A stretch of 64,000 nt of DNA from Endobacter medicaginis (GTDB taxonomy: Bacteria > Pseudomonadota > Alphaproteobacteria > Acetobacterales > Acetobacteraceae): contig NZ_JACHXV010000001.1 in NCBI RefSeq assembly GCF_014192375.1, positions 186,001 to 250,000 on the forward strand. The letters run 5' to 3'. A program made the translations under genes and the position numbers. The notes under the pieces are model-generated. The model was not told the DNA's origin, ran no database searches, and saw nothing but the letters and a program-made list of their open reading frames with translations. Of the stretch, positions 1-8,991 are shown one piece after another. How positions within the stretch are numbered: position 1 is the first letter of the stretch; every line of letters begins with the position of its first letter.

Positions 1-752
1 CGCCCGGCGCTGCCGGCGGCCTCGAACAGCCGTCCGGTATCGGCGTTGAACCGCGCCGGCGTGTCGGCGTCGATGTGGCGGACCGTCTCGCCATAGGAGC
101 GGTCCGAGCAGGCGCGCGCGGGATCATGCTCGGTCTCGTCAGGCCCGAACTGGCCGGCCTCCAGCCGGGACAGGATCTCCTGCGGCGTGTTGCCGAGGCG
201 CAGGCCGAGATGATTAACCAGCACGACCCGGCCGTCGGACGTGACCTGCGCGAACAGCGCGCATTGTGTGTAGGCCGGTCCACGCCGGATGAGCGCGCCA
301 CCGGAATTGTTGCAGACGCCGCCCACCACCGAGGCGCCGATGCACGACGAGCCGATCACCGAATGCGGCTGCCGCCCGACCCTGGCCAGCCGTGCCTCCA
401 GGGCGTGCAGCGTCGCACCCGGCAGACAGACCACCTGTTCGCCGTCGCCGAGCAGGTGGATCGTGTCCAGCCGAAGCGTGCTGATGATGACGACGTCACG
501 GTCGTAATCGTCGCCATCGGGGGTGGAGCCGCCGGTCAGGCCGGTATTGGCGGCCTGGACGATGACAATCCGGCCGGCGGCGATGATGGCCTCGAAGGCG
601 AGGAACTGCTCGAGCAGCGTGCCCGGACGTACAACGGCCAGCACGCGGCCCTCCCCGGTGCGATAGCCACGCCGGAAGCGGCGCGTCGCCGATGCCGAGG
701 TGAGTACGTGGCGCCGCCCGACGAGGTCGCGCAACCGGGCCAGCAGATGCAT
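1..752 (-). CDS. dld: Quinone-dependent D-lactate dehydrogenase, N-terminal part
   Basis: FAD enzyme of the inner membrane face that oxidises D-lactate to pyruvate and reduces quinone. Only the first ~250 of a usual ~570 residues lie in the window; the 3' end runs off the left edge. The translation shows the FAD-binding segment AANTGLTGGSTP (68-79) and the Dld hallmark SVIGSSCIGASVVGG (131-145) followed by CNNSGG, closely matching E. coli Dld as I recall it. The ATG at 752 aligns with the family N-terminus; GAGGAG stands rather far upstream (about 19 bases), so translation may be coupled to the GGDEF-EAL gene that ends 23 bases before it. No signal peptide is seen, as expected for a peripheral membrane enzyme. 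Confidence 0.93.
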   Translation of the reverse strand, partial: MHLLARLRDLVGRRHVLTSASATRRFRRGYRTGEGRVLAVVRPGTLLEQFLAFEAIIAAGRIVIVQAANTGLTGGSTPDGDDYDRDVVIISTLRLDTIHLLGDGEQVVCLPGATLHALEARLARVGRQPHSVIGSSCIGASVVGGVCNNSGGALIRRGPAYTQCALFAQVTSDGRVVLVNHLGLRLGNTPQEILSRLEAGQFGPDETEHDPARACSDRSYGETVRHIDADTPARFNADTGRLFEAAGSAG

Positions 753-775
753 CGCGCCGTCCAGTGTCGGGCTCC

Positions 776-3031
776 TCAGGATTTCGACGCGGCGATCATG
801 GCCGCACGCCGCGCCTGCGGGCTGGTCGGCTCGTCGCGCAGGAAGGGCAGCCGGGTGCCGCGCGGCGGCAGCTCGCTTTCGAGCAGCGGACGGGAGAACA
901 GATACCCCTGGCCCGTCCGGCAGCCGAACTCAATCAGGCGGCGGCGCTGCTCGTCGGTTTCCACACCTTCGGCGATCACCAGCTTGTCCAGCGACTGGCC
1001 GAGGCTGACGATGGAGTGAGCGATCTTGTCGGCGTCGTTCTCGCTGTGGACGGTGGTGCAGACGAAGGAGCGGTCGATCTTGATCACGTCGATCGGAAAC
1101 AGGCGCAGATGCTGGAGAGAGGCATAGCCGGTGCCGAAATCGTCCAGCGCAACGCGGACGCCTGCCGTATGCAGCAGTTCGAGCGCCTCGATCACCTCGG
1201 CGATGCCGAGATCGAGCGCCACGCTTTCCGTCACTTCCACGCATAGCCGGTGGAAGGGAATGTCGCGCGCCTCGAGACGACGCAGGATGTGGCGTGCGGT
1301 GCTGGCGCCGCGAAGCTGCGGGCCGGTGAAGTTGACGCTCAGATACCCCGGCACGTCGTGCGTGCGGGCGAGATGGTCGAGTGCCAGTGACAGCACCTGG
1401 TCCTGCACGATCGGACCCCAGGCGTGATGGTTGAGCAGCGTCTGGAAACTCGCTGGCGTCAGCAGACCGCGGATCGGATGTCGCCAGCGCAGCAGCGCTT
1501 CCTCGGCGAGGATGCGGCCGTCGCGCAGATCGACGATCGGCTGGTAAAACAGTTCCAGCTCGTGTCGGGCGATCGCATGGGGGATCTCGGCGAGATATTC
1601 CGCCTCGCGATCGTGGCGGATCGCCAGTGCGTCCGAATAGCAGACCCGGCGGCCGCGCCCGAGCCGGCGACTTTCGTCGAGGGCCTGTTCGGCTTGGTGG
1701 CGGAATTCTTCCGGCAGGTGTCCGGGGCGACGCCGTGCCTGGCCGATGCTGACCGACAGTGACAGCACACGCCCCGCGCAGTTCCATGGCTCACCCTGCA
1801 ACGCATCGAGCCGGGCGGCGATCGTCGCTTCCTGGTCAGGCGCGGCAATGATCGCGAAGCTGTCACCGGCGCTGCGCGCGATGGCGAGCGCCGCGGTGAC
1901 CTCCTGGTGGAGGCGGTGGGCGAGATGCAGCAACAGGGCATCGCCATGCCGATGCCCGAAGCTGTTGTTGATCTCGCGGAGATGGTCGATGTCGATGACG
2001 AACAGGCTCGCACCCACCGGCGCGTCCTCCAGCGCCTCCATATAGGCGGAGCGCGTCATCAGTCCGGTCAGCGCATCGACGTGCGAATTGCGCTGCGATG
2101 GCAACGACAGTTCGACCGGAGCCGCCGGCCGGGCTTCGGCGAGGCCGTCGTGATGGGGTGTCGCAAACGGCCGACGAAGTGCTGCCACCCAGAACATGAT
2201 CGCCTGGAACGCGAGTGCGAGGCTCAGTCCCAAACCGGTTCGCTGGATCAGGGACGGCATGCTGTCGGCTCGGGTATCGAGCCCCAGCACGGCGATGAGA
2301 GGCAGCCAGCCGATGACGCAGAGGCGCAGGATCGAATCCGAATGCCACAGCGCCACCGCGCCGATCCACAAAGTCCAGCCCGCACCGAGCAGGAGCAGCA
2401 GGTTCAGGGCGATCGCGGCACTGTCGCGCGGCAACAGCGCACCACAGGCAGCGGCGATGCCGAGCAGGGGGGCGGTCATGGCAAGCACGGTCGCCGGGCG
2501 CCGGACCGGGGACGGTGCGGTGGGCGGCTCGATCAGCAGGCGCGCCAACATCGCTCCGCTGCCAACCAGCAGGCCGACGCCGGCTTGCCCGATCCGCAGC
2601 AACAACAGACCGTCCGGCCGAATTCCAGGCAACGTGGTTCCGACACGGCAGACCGCACAGATGATGGCGGACACCGACCAGACCGTCAGCCAGCCTCGGA
2701 GCGCGGCATTTGGCCGATTCCGCGCCTCGAAGACACGGAACGTCGCGCAGGCGATCACGCCGATCGTCGCACCGAGGACGATCAGACCCAGTCCCGTCCA
2801 CCAGTCATGCTGTGCCAGGCTGCTGGTGGCCGCAGGGGGATTGAAGGGCAGGCTGCCGGCTACGGCCGGCGGTGCCGGCGGCGACGCGAGCGCACGTTGG
2901 CCGATTGACATGAGGGCAAGCATCACGGCCGCCAGAGAAAGGCCCTCCCGACGCCGACGGCGTGGCAGGAGGAGGCTGTCACGACAGCCAGCCTCCTCCC
3001 TGTGGACTTGCCTCCGGTCTGCCATCACCAT
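776..3031 (-). CDS. Membrane GGDEF-EAL protein, probable c-di-GMP phosphodiesterase
   Basis: A 751-residue protein with an N-terminal hydrophobic region (about residues 30-290, several membrane helices), a GGDEF domain (about 310-470) and an EAL domain (about 480-735). The GGDEF domain starts with DALTGLMTR, but its active-site loop reads SAGDS instead of GGDEF, so it is probably not a cyclase; it may bind GTP. The EAL domain looks intact: EALLRW, VNFTG, VEVTES, the DDFGTG loop, KIDRSF and AEGVET. I infer c-di-GMP hydrolysis controlled by a membrane sensor. It ends 23 bases before dld, so the two may be co-transcribed. The start at 3031 is uncertain; an in-frame ATG lies at 3025. Confidence 0.9.
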   Translation of the reverse strand: MVMADRRQVHREEAGCRDSLLLPRRRRREGLSLAAVMLALMSIGQRALASPPAPPAVAGSLPFNPPAATSSLAQHDWWTGLGLIVLGATIGVIACATFRVFEARNRPNAALRGWLTVWSVSAIICAVCRVGTTLPGIRPDGLLLLRIGQAGVGLLVGSGAMLARLLIEPPTAPSPVRRPATVLAMTAPLLGIAAACGALLPRDSAAIALNLLLLLGAGWTLWIGAVALWHSDSILRLCVIGWLPLIAVLGLDTRADSMPSLIQRTGLGLSLALAFQAIMFWVAALRRPFATPHHDGLAEARPAAPVELSLPSQRNSHVDALTGLMTRSAYMEALEDAPVGASLFVIDIDHLREINNSFGHRHGDALLLHLAHRLHQEVTAALAIARSAGDSFAIIAAPDQEATIAARLDALQGEPWNCAGRVLSLSVSIGQARRRPGHLPEEFRHQAEQALDESRRLGRGRRVCYSDALAIRHDREAEYLAEIPHAIARHELELFYQPIVDLRDGRILAEEALLRWRHPIRGLLTPASFQTLLNHHAWGPIVQDQVLSLALDHLARTHDVPGYLSVNFTGPQLRGASTARHILRRLEARDIPFHRLCVEVTESVALDLGIAEVIEALELLHTAGVRVALDDFGTGYASLQHLRLFPIDVIKIDRSFVCTTVHSENDADKIAHSIVSLGQSLDKLVIAEGVETDEQRRRLIEFGCRTGQGYLFSRPLLESELPPRGTRLPFLRDEPTSPQARRAAMIAASKS

Positions 3032-3380
3032 CCGCGCCTGCTCGACTCCCGAACACTCAACCCTGTCACCGGTTCGCCAAGGCGGCAGAGCCGGTGTCAG
3101 GTGCGCAGATCATGACCCGTCCGGCACGGTTGCCGAGCCGCGGTCATGCCCCTGTACGACTCGGCACAGAAATGAGCGTATCACGCGCAACGGTTGAAAT
3201 AACGCCTATTTGTAAAAAATTCGTTGCTTTCTGCTTTCGGCACGGAGTGCTGGTGCAACCGGACGCTGCAGATGCGGCCAGGACTTGCGTCCAGGGGTCG
3301 GACGCTGCCGGTGAAGGAATTCGCCACACCCGGCGCCATGGAACCGGGTGTGGCAAATGCGCCAGCGGGGAGGGGCTGTC
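3032..3380. other. Intergenic region, probable promoter of the GGDEF-EAL gene
   Basis: No gene is supported here. A patch relatively poor in GC near 3180-3240 may hold the promoter of the minus-strand GGDEF-EAL gene, but I see no clear -35/-10 pair. The right part holds the inverted repeat listed at 3323-3354. Confidence 0.4.
3323..3354 (-). terminator. 11-bp inverted repeat after the small secreted protein gene
   Basis: GCCACACCCGG (3323-3333) and CCGGGTGTGGC (3344-3354) are perfect reverse complements around a 10-base loop. It lies about 26 bases past the stop of the minus-strand gene ending at 3381. There is no long T-run on either side, so it is a candidate terminator or mRNA-end stabiliser only. 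Confidence 0.5.
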
Positions 3381-3629
3381 TTACTGAGACGGCGTCGGCT
3401 GCGGCTGCGGCTGCGCCGGCAGCGGCTCGTCGGGCATCGGCTGGCCGCCGGTGCGGCCATTGGCGACGCCGGTGCCGTTCGGGTTCGAGACCACGGCCAC
3501 GGTCTGCACGGTGGCGACCGGCCTCGGCGATGACTGGGTCACTACGGTCGCGGCATGGGCCGAGGCGAGCGAGAGGATCGCGGCCGAGGCGGCGGCGACC
3601 AAGGTAAGGGGACAAGTACGGGAGGTCAT
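3381..3629 (-). CDS. Small exported protein with Pro/Gln-rich tail
   Basis: 82 residues. The first ~27 look like a Sec signal peptide (TSR start, hydrophobic core LVAAASAAILSLASA, cleavage near AHA-A). The mature part is about 55 residues, without cysteine, and ends in a Pro/Gln repeat (PAQPQPQPTPSQ), suggesting a flexible periplasmic or surface peptide. AAGGA about 10 bases before the ATG supports the start. I do not recognise the family and assign no function. It stands alone between a hairpin and a ~290-base gap. Confidence 0.6.
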   Translation of the reverse strand: MTSRTCPLTLVAAASAAILSLASAHAATVVTQSSPRPVATVQTVAVVSNPNGTGVANGRTGGQPMPDEPLPAQPQPQPTPSQ

Positions 3630-3916
3630 CGTTCGATGTCCTTGATGTCTGAATGGCCGTCCGTCAGGCGGTCATGGAGGAGAGATTGGAACATGCTGAT
3701 TTTGTTGCAACGCACAAACACGTGAACAAGCCTGTCCATTGCGCGCGGCCGCCACGGCGCCCGGCAGGTGGCGCTCGGCCTCTGAGACGAACGAGCGAAT
3801 TTCCGTGCAGGAAAGGACACACCGACGCTGCGATGTTGTGACCTCGTGGCGAGGCGCGGACGAATGATGCGCGGTAAGGCGCCGCTCGGCCGACCCGTCT
3901 AGTTTCCAGCAGCCTG

Positions 3917-6082
3917 CTAGCCGGGATGGTAGACCGAGACCGCGTGGCGGCTGATGTCGCCGGGCTCGAAATCGATGTCGCGGAGTGCGCCGTTGGCGTA
4001 GGCGCCGATCTGGTCGGCGAAATGCGGCGAGGCGGGATCGCCGCTCTGTCCGCCGGCCATCACCGCCTTCGCGCGCACCTTCGGGCCGAACTCGACGATG
4101 GCGACGAAGCTGTTGCCGCTGGTGCCATACCAACGCTTGGTCCCCGGCCAGCGCTTCGCGCCGAACGAGGCGAGGCTACCCCATTGGGCGGAGACGAACG
4201 GCACCGGCACCGAGGGCTTCGCATCGTCGAAATGCGGCACGATCGAATCGTCGAGACGCTGGAAGCGGTTGATCTCGCGCCACTTCACCCGCCAGTCGCC
4301 AAAATCCGCCGTCAGCCGGTCCACCGCCGCCGACAGGGCGTCGAGGCGGGCCTGCGGCGCGACATGGCGATCGATGTAGTCGGCGACACTGAGATGCGCC
4401 GCCCTGGCCTGCGGGCCGATCTGTTCCCACAGACGCTCGCCCCAGACGACCGCGAGCGAAGTCGCCTCCGATTCGGTGCTCCAGCGATCGTCCCAGTCCC
4501 GCAGCAGCGCGATCGGTTCGGCGAGCCTGGTCCGGCGCGGGTCGCCGGCGGCCAGGGCCGACCAGTCGGCGACCAGCTTCGGGACCAGCATGGCAAAGCC
4601 GGGCAGGTAAGAATCGAACGCCGCGTCGCGCAGCTTCTCCAGTGTCCAGCCGCTCTTTCCCCGAAGCAGAAGATCGGCATGCGCGCCGCGCGGGTTGGCG
4701 CCCGACTGGTCCATGTAGCGTGGATAGTCGCGCGCTTTCGGGCTGTCGACGCCGGCGGCGTCCCAGGGCCAGTCATTGGTGTTGTGCGCCCAGCCGGTCT
4801 TCGGCGCGATGACGTTCGGCAGGCTGACGATGCTGTGCAGCCCGCGCCAGTCGGTGGCCGGGTCGGCGCCATCAACAGGACGGGTGTAGTCGAAGCGGTC
4901 GTCGCGCACCGGCATGAACTGCGGCATCAGGAAGGCGATCTCGCCGCGATCGTCGGCGAACAGCGTATCGTTCGAGGAGTTGGCGCGCAGCTCGGCGATC
5001 TTCATGAATTCGTCCAGCCCGCGCGCTTTGGTGCGCAGCCATGACTGCTCCAGCGCCGCGACCGGGCGGTTCATCAGCGCGGTGGCGATCCAGTGCCCGG
5101 ACTCGGCACGGGTGATCGGCCCGTGATGCGTGGCGTAGACGGTGAAGTCGCGATGCCCCACCCCGCCATCGTCGCGACGGAACGCCAGCCGCACCTGTCG
5201 CGCGCGCAGCTCACGCAGCCGATCGCCGTAGCGATAGGCGAACCGTCCGCCGCGATCGACGATGGTCTCGGAGAACTCGTCGATGTTGTCGACCGTCGAC
5301 GAGGTGTGCATCCAGCCTGCATGAGCATTGAAGCCCTGGTAGATGAAGAATTGTCCCCAGGTGCTGGCGCCATACACGTCGAGGCCCGTATCCGAGTTCA
5401 TCTGCGCTTCGGAACGGAAATAGAAGCTGGTATGCGGATTGATCAGCAGCAGCGCATGCCCGTCCGCTGTCAGGCGCGGTGCGATCACGATGCCGTTGGA
5501 GCCGCCCGGCTCGCGTGGCGGGGGTGGTGGCGCGGGCGGTGGCGGCTCGTGGCGGTCGTAGAAGGCCCTGACGCCATCAAGCGGGATCTGTTCGATGTCA
5601 CCGCCGATGCTGCCCTCGGTGAAGCTCAGCGACATCCACGGTTCGAACCGTGTCAGCACCTGCGGCCGCACGTCCGGGTGCGTGGCGAGATAGAAGTTCA
5701 GCCCGTCTGCCCAGGCTTGCATCAACCCCCGCAGCCAGCCCGGACTTGTGGCATATTGCCGCCTCAGATCGTCAGGATCGAGATACAGGCGCTGTCGCAG
5801 ATCGGCCCAGATCGCACCTTCGCCGGAGGCCTCGGCGGTACGTCCGAGGGCGGTGAGCAGATTGACCTCGATGCGGTGGAAATCATCCTCGGCCTGCGCA
5901 TAGATCAGCCCGAACACCGCATCGGCATCGCTGTGCCCATGCACATGCGCGATACCCCACTCATCACGCGTGATCGTCACGCGAGCGGCTTGCGCGTGCC
6001 AGCGGGGGAGCGGATCGTCTGCCGCCTGTGCCGGACGCACGAGCAACAGTGCCGTCACCAGCAGGGCCCGCCATGGGCTCAC
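3917..6082 (-). CDS. Exported penicillin-amidase / AHL-acylase family hydrolase
   Basis: Ntn-hydrolase (penicillin acylase family) that hydrolyses an amide bond; relatives act on beta-lactams, acyl-homoserine lactones or other N-acyl compounds. I place the start at the GTG at 6082, which overlaps the TGA of the upstream lipase gene and gives a signal peptide (LLVTALLLVRPAQA). The autocatalytic site is GGSNGIV with Ser195 expected to become the N-terminal nucleophile of the large chain. It is preceded by an unusual run of about 12 residues, nearly all proline, in the spacer region. At 721 residues it fits the family (700-850). An open frame reaches back to 6232 but that stretch overlaps the lipase and looks artificial. 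The substrate cannot be told from sequence. Translational coupling to the lipase is likely. Confidence 0.88.
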   Translation of the reverse strand: MSPWRALLVTALLLVRPAQAADDPLPRWHAQAARVTITRDEWGIAHVHGHSDADAVFGLIYAQAEDDFHRIEVNLLTALGRTAEASGEGAIWADLRQRLYLDPDDLRRQYATSPGWLRGLMQAWADGLNFYLATHPDVRPQVLTRFEPWMSLSFTEGSIGGDIEQIPLDGVRAFYDRHEPPPPAPPPPPREPGGSNGIVIAPRLTADGHALLLINPHTSFYFRSEAQMNSDTGLDVYGASTWGQFFIYQGFNAHAGWMHTSSTVDNIDEFSETIVDRGGRFAYRYGDRLRELRARQVRLAFRRDDGGVGHRDFTVYATHHGPITRAESGHWIATALMNRPVAALEQSWLRTKARGLDEFMKIAELRANSSNDTLFADDRGEIAFLMPQFMPVRDDRFDYTRPVDGADPATDWRGLHSIVSLPNVIAPKTGWAHNTNDWPWDAAGVDSPKARDYPRYMDQSGANPRGAHADLLLRGKSGWTLEKLRDAAFDSYLPGFAMLVPKLVADWSALAAGDPRRTRLAEPIALLRDWDDRWSTESEATSLAVVWGERLWEQIGPQARAAHLSVADYIDRHVAPQARLDALSAAVDRLTADFGDWRVKWREINRFQRLDDSIVPHFDDAKPSVPVPFVSAQWGSLASFGAKRWPGTKRWYGTSGNSFVAIVEFGPKVRAKAVMAGGQSGDPASPHFADQIGAYANGALRDIDFEPGDISRHAVSVYHPG

Positions 6083-7293
6083 TGCGGCAGCGTCGCACAG
6101 TTCGAGGCCGGCCGCTCTCCGGCCAGCACCGCCCGCACGAACGGCGTCGAATCCGGCAACGAGGTCATCACCGTCCCCGAATGGTCCTGCGCGGGATAGA
6201 GATGGAACACCACGTCGCTGCCGGCCGCGCACGCGTCCTTCGCCAGCAGGATCTGTCCCGGTGTCGGCACGTCGTGGTCCTTGCCGCCGGTGCCGAGGAA
6301 AACCGGCATGGCCAGCTTCAGGGTCGGGTATTCGAGCGGCGACAGCAGGGCGGGCAGGGCGGCCGCCATCGCCTTGGGATCGAAGGCCTTGCGGCGTGTC
6401 AGCCGGTCGGTCTCGATGGCCTGCTCGGTGGCATGCAGACAGACCTTGGCGGTCTGCGCCGCGATCGCCTGCGCGTCGGGTGCGATCGCCGACTGCGCCA
6501 GCGTCGGATCCTGCGCCGTCTCCAGCAGATACAGCAGATAGGCGATGGTCGGATCGACATGGTCGGGATCGGCCGCCAGCGCGCCCTTGATGCTGTGTGG
6601 GCTGATATAGGGCGTGCCGGTCGCCACCACGCCGCGCAGATGGAGGTCGGGGGCGTATTGCGGCTGGAAGGCGCCGGTCGCGAACGCAGCCCCGCCGCCC
6701 TGGCTCTGGCCGATCACCACCACGTCATTGGCGAGATGCAGCGGCGCGGCCAGCGCGGCGCGCACCGCGTCCAGCACCGAATAGGCCGCCGGGCGGGTCT
6801 GGATGTAGGGGTGCGTGCCGGCGGTGCCGAGCCCCTGATAATCCGTTGCCACGATCGCGTAACCCTGCGACAGCCAGGCGTTCAGATAGTCGATGTCGCG
6901 CTGGCTGCGCCCAGCCCAGGATGGGGCGCAGGCATCGGCGATGCCCACGGTGCCGTGTGCCCAGGCCACCACCTTCCAGCCACCTTTCGGCGGCTCGCCC
7001 ATAGGCAGGAAGATCGCTCCCGAGACGGCGACGATGCCGTGACCGCTGACCCCGTCGGTGGAGCTGTACAGGATGCGCAGCTGCTGCCCTGCCTGCCCCA
7101 GATGCAGTGCTGGCGGCAGCGCCTCGCTGCGCAGCATCCGGCCGGGCGCGTCCGGCAGGGCGGCCGGGGCGGCGTAGAAGGCCGACAGCGTCGTGTCGCC
7201 CGGGCTGGCGGCGCGTGCCGTCGCGCCGCTCGCGAAAAGCAGTGTCAGCGCCGCGAGCCCGGCGCGCAGATTGTTGCACGTGAAACAATTCAT
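6079..7293 (-). CDS. Secreted lipase (LIP / CAL-A-like alpha/beta hydrolase)
   Basis: 404 residues from the ATG at 7293, chosen because GAGG lies 9 bases upstream; an ATG at 7311 overlaps the antiporter stop and is the alternative. A signal peptide covers about the first 28 residues. The alpha/beta-hydrolase nucleophile is Ser197 in GQSQGG; likely acid and base are in GKDHDVP and AQDHSGT near the C-terminus. AWAHGTVG and ATDYQGLG fit the secretory-lipase family (fungal CAL-A and bacterial relatives), which hydrolyse esters of fatty acids. The gene sits between an antiporter and an acylase with touching ends, so the three form one transcription unit with two secreted hydrolases. Confidence 0.85.
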   Translation of the reverse strand: MNCFTCNNLRAGLAALTLLFASGATARAASPGDTTLSAFYAAPAALPDAPGRMLRSEALPPALHLGQAGQQLRILYSSTDGVSGHGIVAVSGAIFLPMGEPPKGGWKVVAWAHGTVGIADACAPSWAGRSQRDIDYLNAWLSQGYAIVATDYQGLGTAGTHPYIQTRPAAYSVLDAVRAALAAPLHLANDVVVIGQSQGGGAAFATGAFQPQYAPDLHLRGVVATGTPYISPHSIKGALAADPDHVDPTIAYLLYLLETAQDPTLAQSAIAPDAQAIAAQTAKVCLHATEQAIETDRLTRRKAFDPKAMAAALPALLSPLEYPTLKLAMPVFLGTGGKDHDVPTPGQILLAKDACAAGSDVVFHLYPAQDHSGTVMTSLPDSTPFVRAVLAGERPASNCATLPQ

Positions 7294-7307
7294 GGTCGCT
7301 TGCCTCC

Positions 7308-8906
7308 TCATGCGGCCGGGTGCTGCCCCTTGGCCGCGACTGCGCCGAGTTCCTCCAGGTCGAGATCGTGTTCGAGATCGGCCATCATCTCGCTGTCGAT
7401 GCGGTGTGTGCGATACAGGCGCAGCAGCGCCTCGCGACCGGCCCGGGTCGCCGCCAGAACCACGTCGAAATGCGCCACCAGATTGCCGTGATGCTCGTCC
7501 TCGTGGGCGGCATAGGTCGCGGTGACACTCGCCCGGCGCTCATACTGATCGAGCAGCCGCGGGTGGATCAGTGCGCCATCCTCGCCGTAGGCGGCGCGGC
7601 GCACGGCTTCGAGCTGCGCCTCGGCCAGCACCACTTCCGCCTCGCTCAGCGTCAGCGGCATGCGATCCGAGGCCGGCGGCCGCAGCCCGGTGCAGCGGAT
7701 CGCCAGTCCCAGTGTCATCCCCTGCAGCACCACCGTCGCCACGATCACCCCGAAGGCCGCCACCAGCATGATGTCGCGCCCCGGCATCGTCTCCGGCAGG
7801 GTGAGGGCGACCGCCAGCGACACCACGCCGCGCATCCCGGCCCAGCTCAGCACGAGCGCCTCCGCCCCGCCCAGCGGCGGATAGCGCCGCACACCCACGG
7901 CGCGCAGCAGGCGCACCACCGCATCCGATCCATACACCCACACGAACCGCGCCAGCGTCATCGCCAGCACGATCGCCAGCACGAAGCCGCTCATCTGGTG
8001 CCAGACCACACCGAACCCGCCGACGCGTTCCAGCACGGCGCGCAGCGAGAAGCCGATCAGCATGAACACCGTCGCCTCCAGCAGGAAGATCATCGTCCGC
8101 CAGAACGCCACCCCGCGGATCCGCGTCGAGGCCCGCATCACCGAATGCTGCGACCAGCCCAGTACCATGCCTGCCGCGACCGTGGCGATCACCCCCGACA
8201 CGCCCAGCTTCTCGCCGATGAAGTAGCTGATCCAGCACACCAGACACGCCGAGGTGATGACGATGTCGTCCTCGAGGACGCGACGCATCACCCACGCCCA
8301 GGCCCAGCCGATCGCCCCGCCCACCGCCGCGCCGCCGATCGCCAGCACCGCGAATTTCTCCAGGCCCGCACCGAGGCTGAACGTCCCGCCGGTCGCCGCC
8401 ACCACCGCGAAGCGGAACAGCACCAGCCCGGAGGCGTCATTGAGCATGCTCTCGCCCTCCAGCAGCGTCGACAGCCGCCGCGGCAGCCGCACCCGGCTCA
8501 GCACCGCGCGCGCCGACACCGCATCCGGTGGCGACACGATCGCCCCTAGCGCAGCACACGCCGCCCAGGGCAGCGACGGCACCATCCAGTGCGCCACCAC
8601 CGCCACCACGAAGGTGGTGAACAGCACCGCCCCGACCGCCAGCGACAGGATGCCGATGAAATGCTGCCTGAAATGCAGGATCGCCGCGCTCCACGCCCCG
8701 TCGGCGAGCAGCGGCGGCAGGAACAGGGCGAGCACCAGGTCGGGGTCGAGATGCATCGTCGGCATGCCCGGCAGGAACGCCAGCCCGCTGCCGCCGCACA
8801 GCAGCGCGACCGATGGCGGCAGCCGCAGCCGCTCGGCCACCCAGCTCAGCGCGAGGATGGCCACGAACATCGCGATCACCATCTCAAGGATCTCGACCGG
8901 ATGCAT
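7308..8906 (-). CDS. CPA1-family Na+/H+ antiporter
   Basis: 532 residues starting MHPVEILEMV (ATG 8906, GGAG about 8 bases upstream). About 12 hydrophobic helices span residues 5-420, followed by a ~110-residue cytoplasmic tail rich in Ala/Glu/His. Family motifs are visible: SPPDAVSARAV and LLEGESMLNDASG, whose polar and acidic residues belong to the ion site of NhaP/CPA1 transporters, and WAGMRGVVSLAVAL. It probably exchanges protons for sodium or potassium across the inner membrane. It is first in the antiporter-lipase-acylase run and divergent from the photolyase gene with 85 bases between the starts. The open frame upstream of 8906 lacks membrane features and was not used. Confidence 0.9.
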   Translation of the reverse strand: MHPVEILEMVIAMFVAILALSWVAERLRLPPSVALLCGGSGLAFLPGMPTMHLDPDLVLALFLPPLLADGAWSAAILHFRQHFIGILSLAVGAVLFTTFVVAVVAHWMVPSLPWAACAALGAIVSPPDAVSARAVLSRVRLPRRLSTLLEGESMLNDASGLVLFRFAVVAATGGTFSLGAGLEKFAVLAIGGAAVGGAIGWAWAWVMRRVLEDDIVITSACLVCWISYFIGEKLGVSGVIATVAAGMVLGWSQHSVMRASTRIRGVAFWRTMIFLLEATVFMLIGFSLRAVLERVGGFGVVWHQMSGFVLAIVLAMTLARFVWVYGSDAVVRLLRAVGVRRYPPLGGAEALVLSWAGMRGVVSLAVALTLPETMPGRDIMLVAAFGVIVATVVLQGMTLGLAIRCTGLRPPASDRMPLTLSEAEVVLAEAQLEAVRRAAYGEDGALIHPRLLDQYERRASVTATYAAHEDEHHGNLVAHFDVVLAATRAGREALLRLYRTHRIDSEMMADLEHDLDLEELGAVAAKGQHPAA

Positions 8907-8991
8907 CCCCACTCTCCGCGCTGACACCGCAACGATGTGCCAGAGCCCCCCTGCGTGCAACCCGGCCCCGAGCCGCGCCGTTCGCGGCGCG

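Noticed and set aside
75-1019. Plus-strand open frame over the left end
   Set aside because: The minus strand here encodes a clear D-lactate dehydrogenase and EAL domain, so the plus frame is a shadow.
6083-6232. N-terminal extension of the acylase frame
   Set aside because: It overlaps the lipase C-terminus and is followed by a better GTG start with a signal peptide.
8254-8991. Long N-terminal extension of the photolyase frame
   Set aside because: It runs antisense through the antiporter gene and has no photolyase features; the ATG at 8992 fits the family start.
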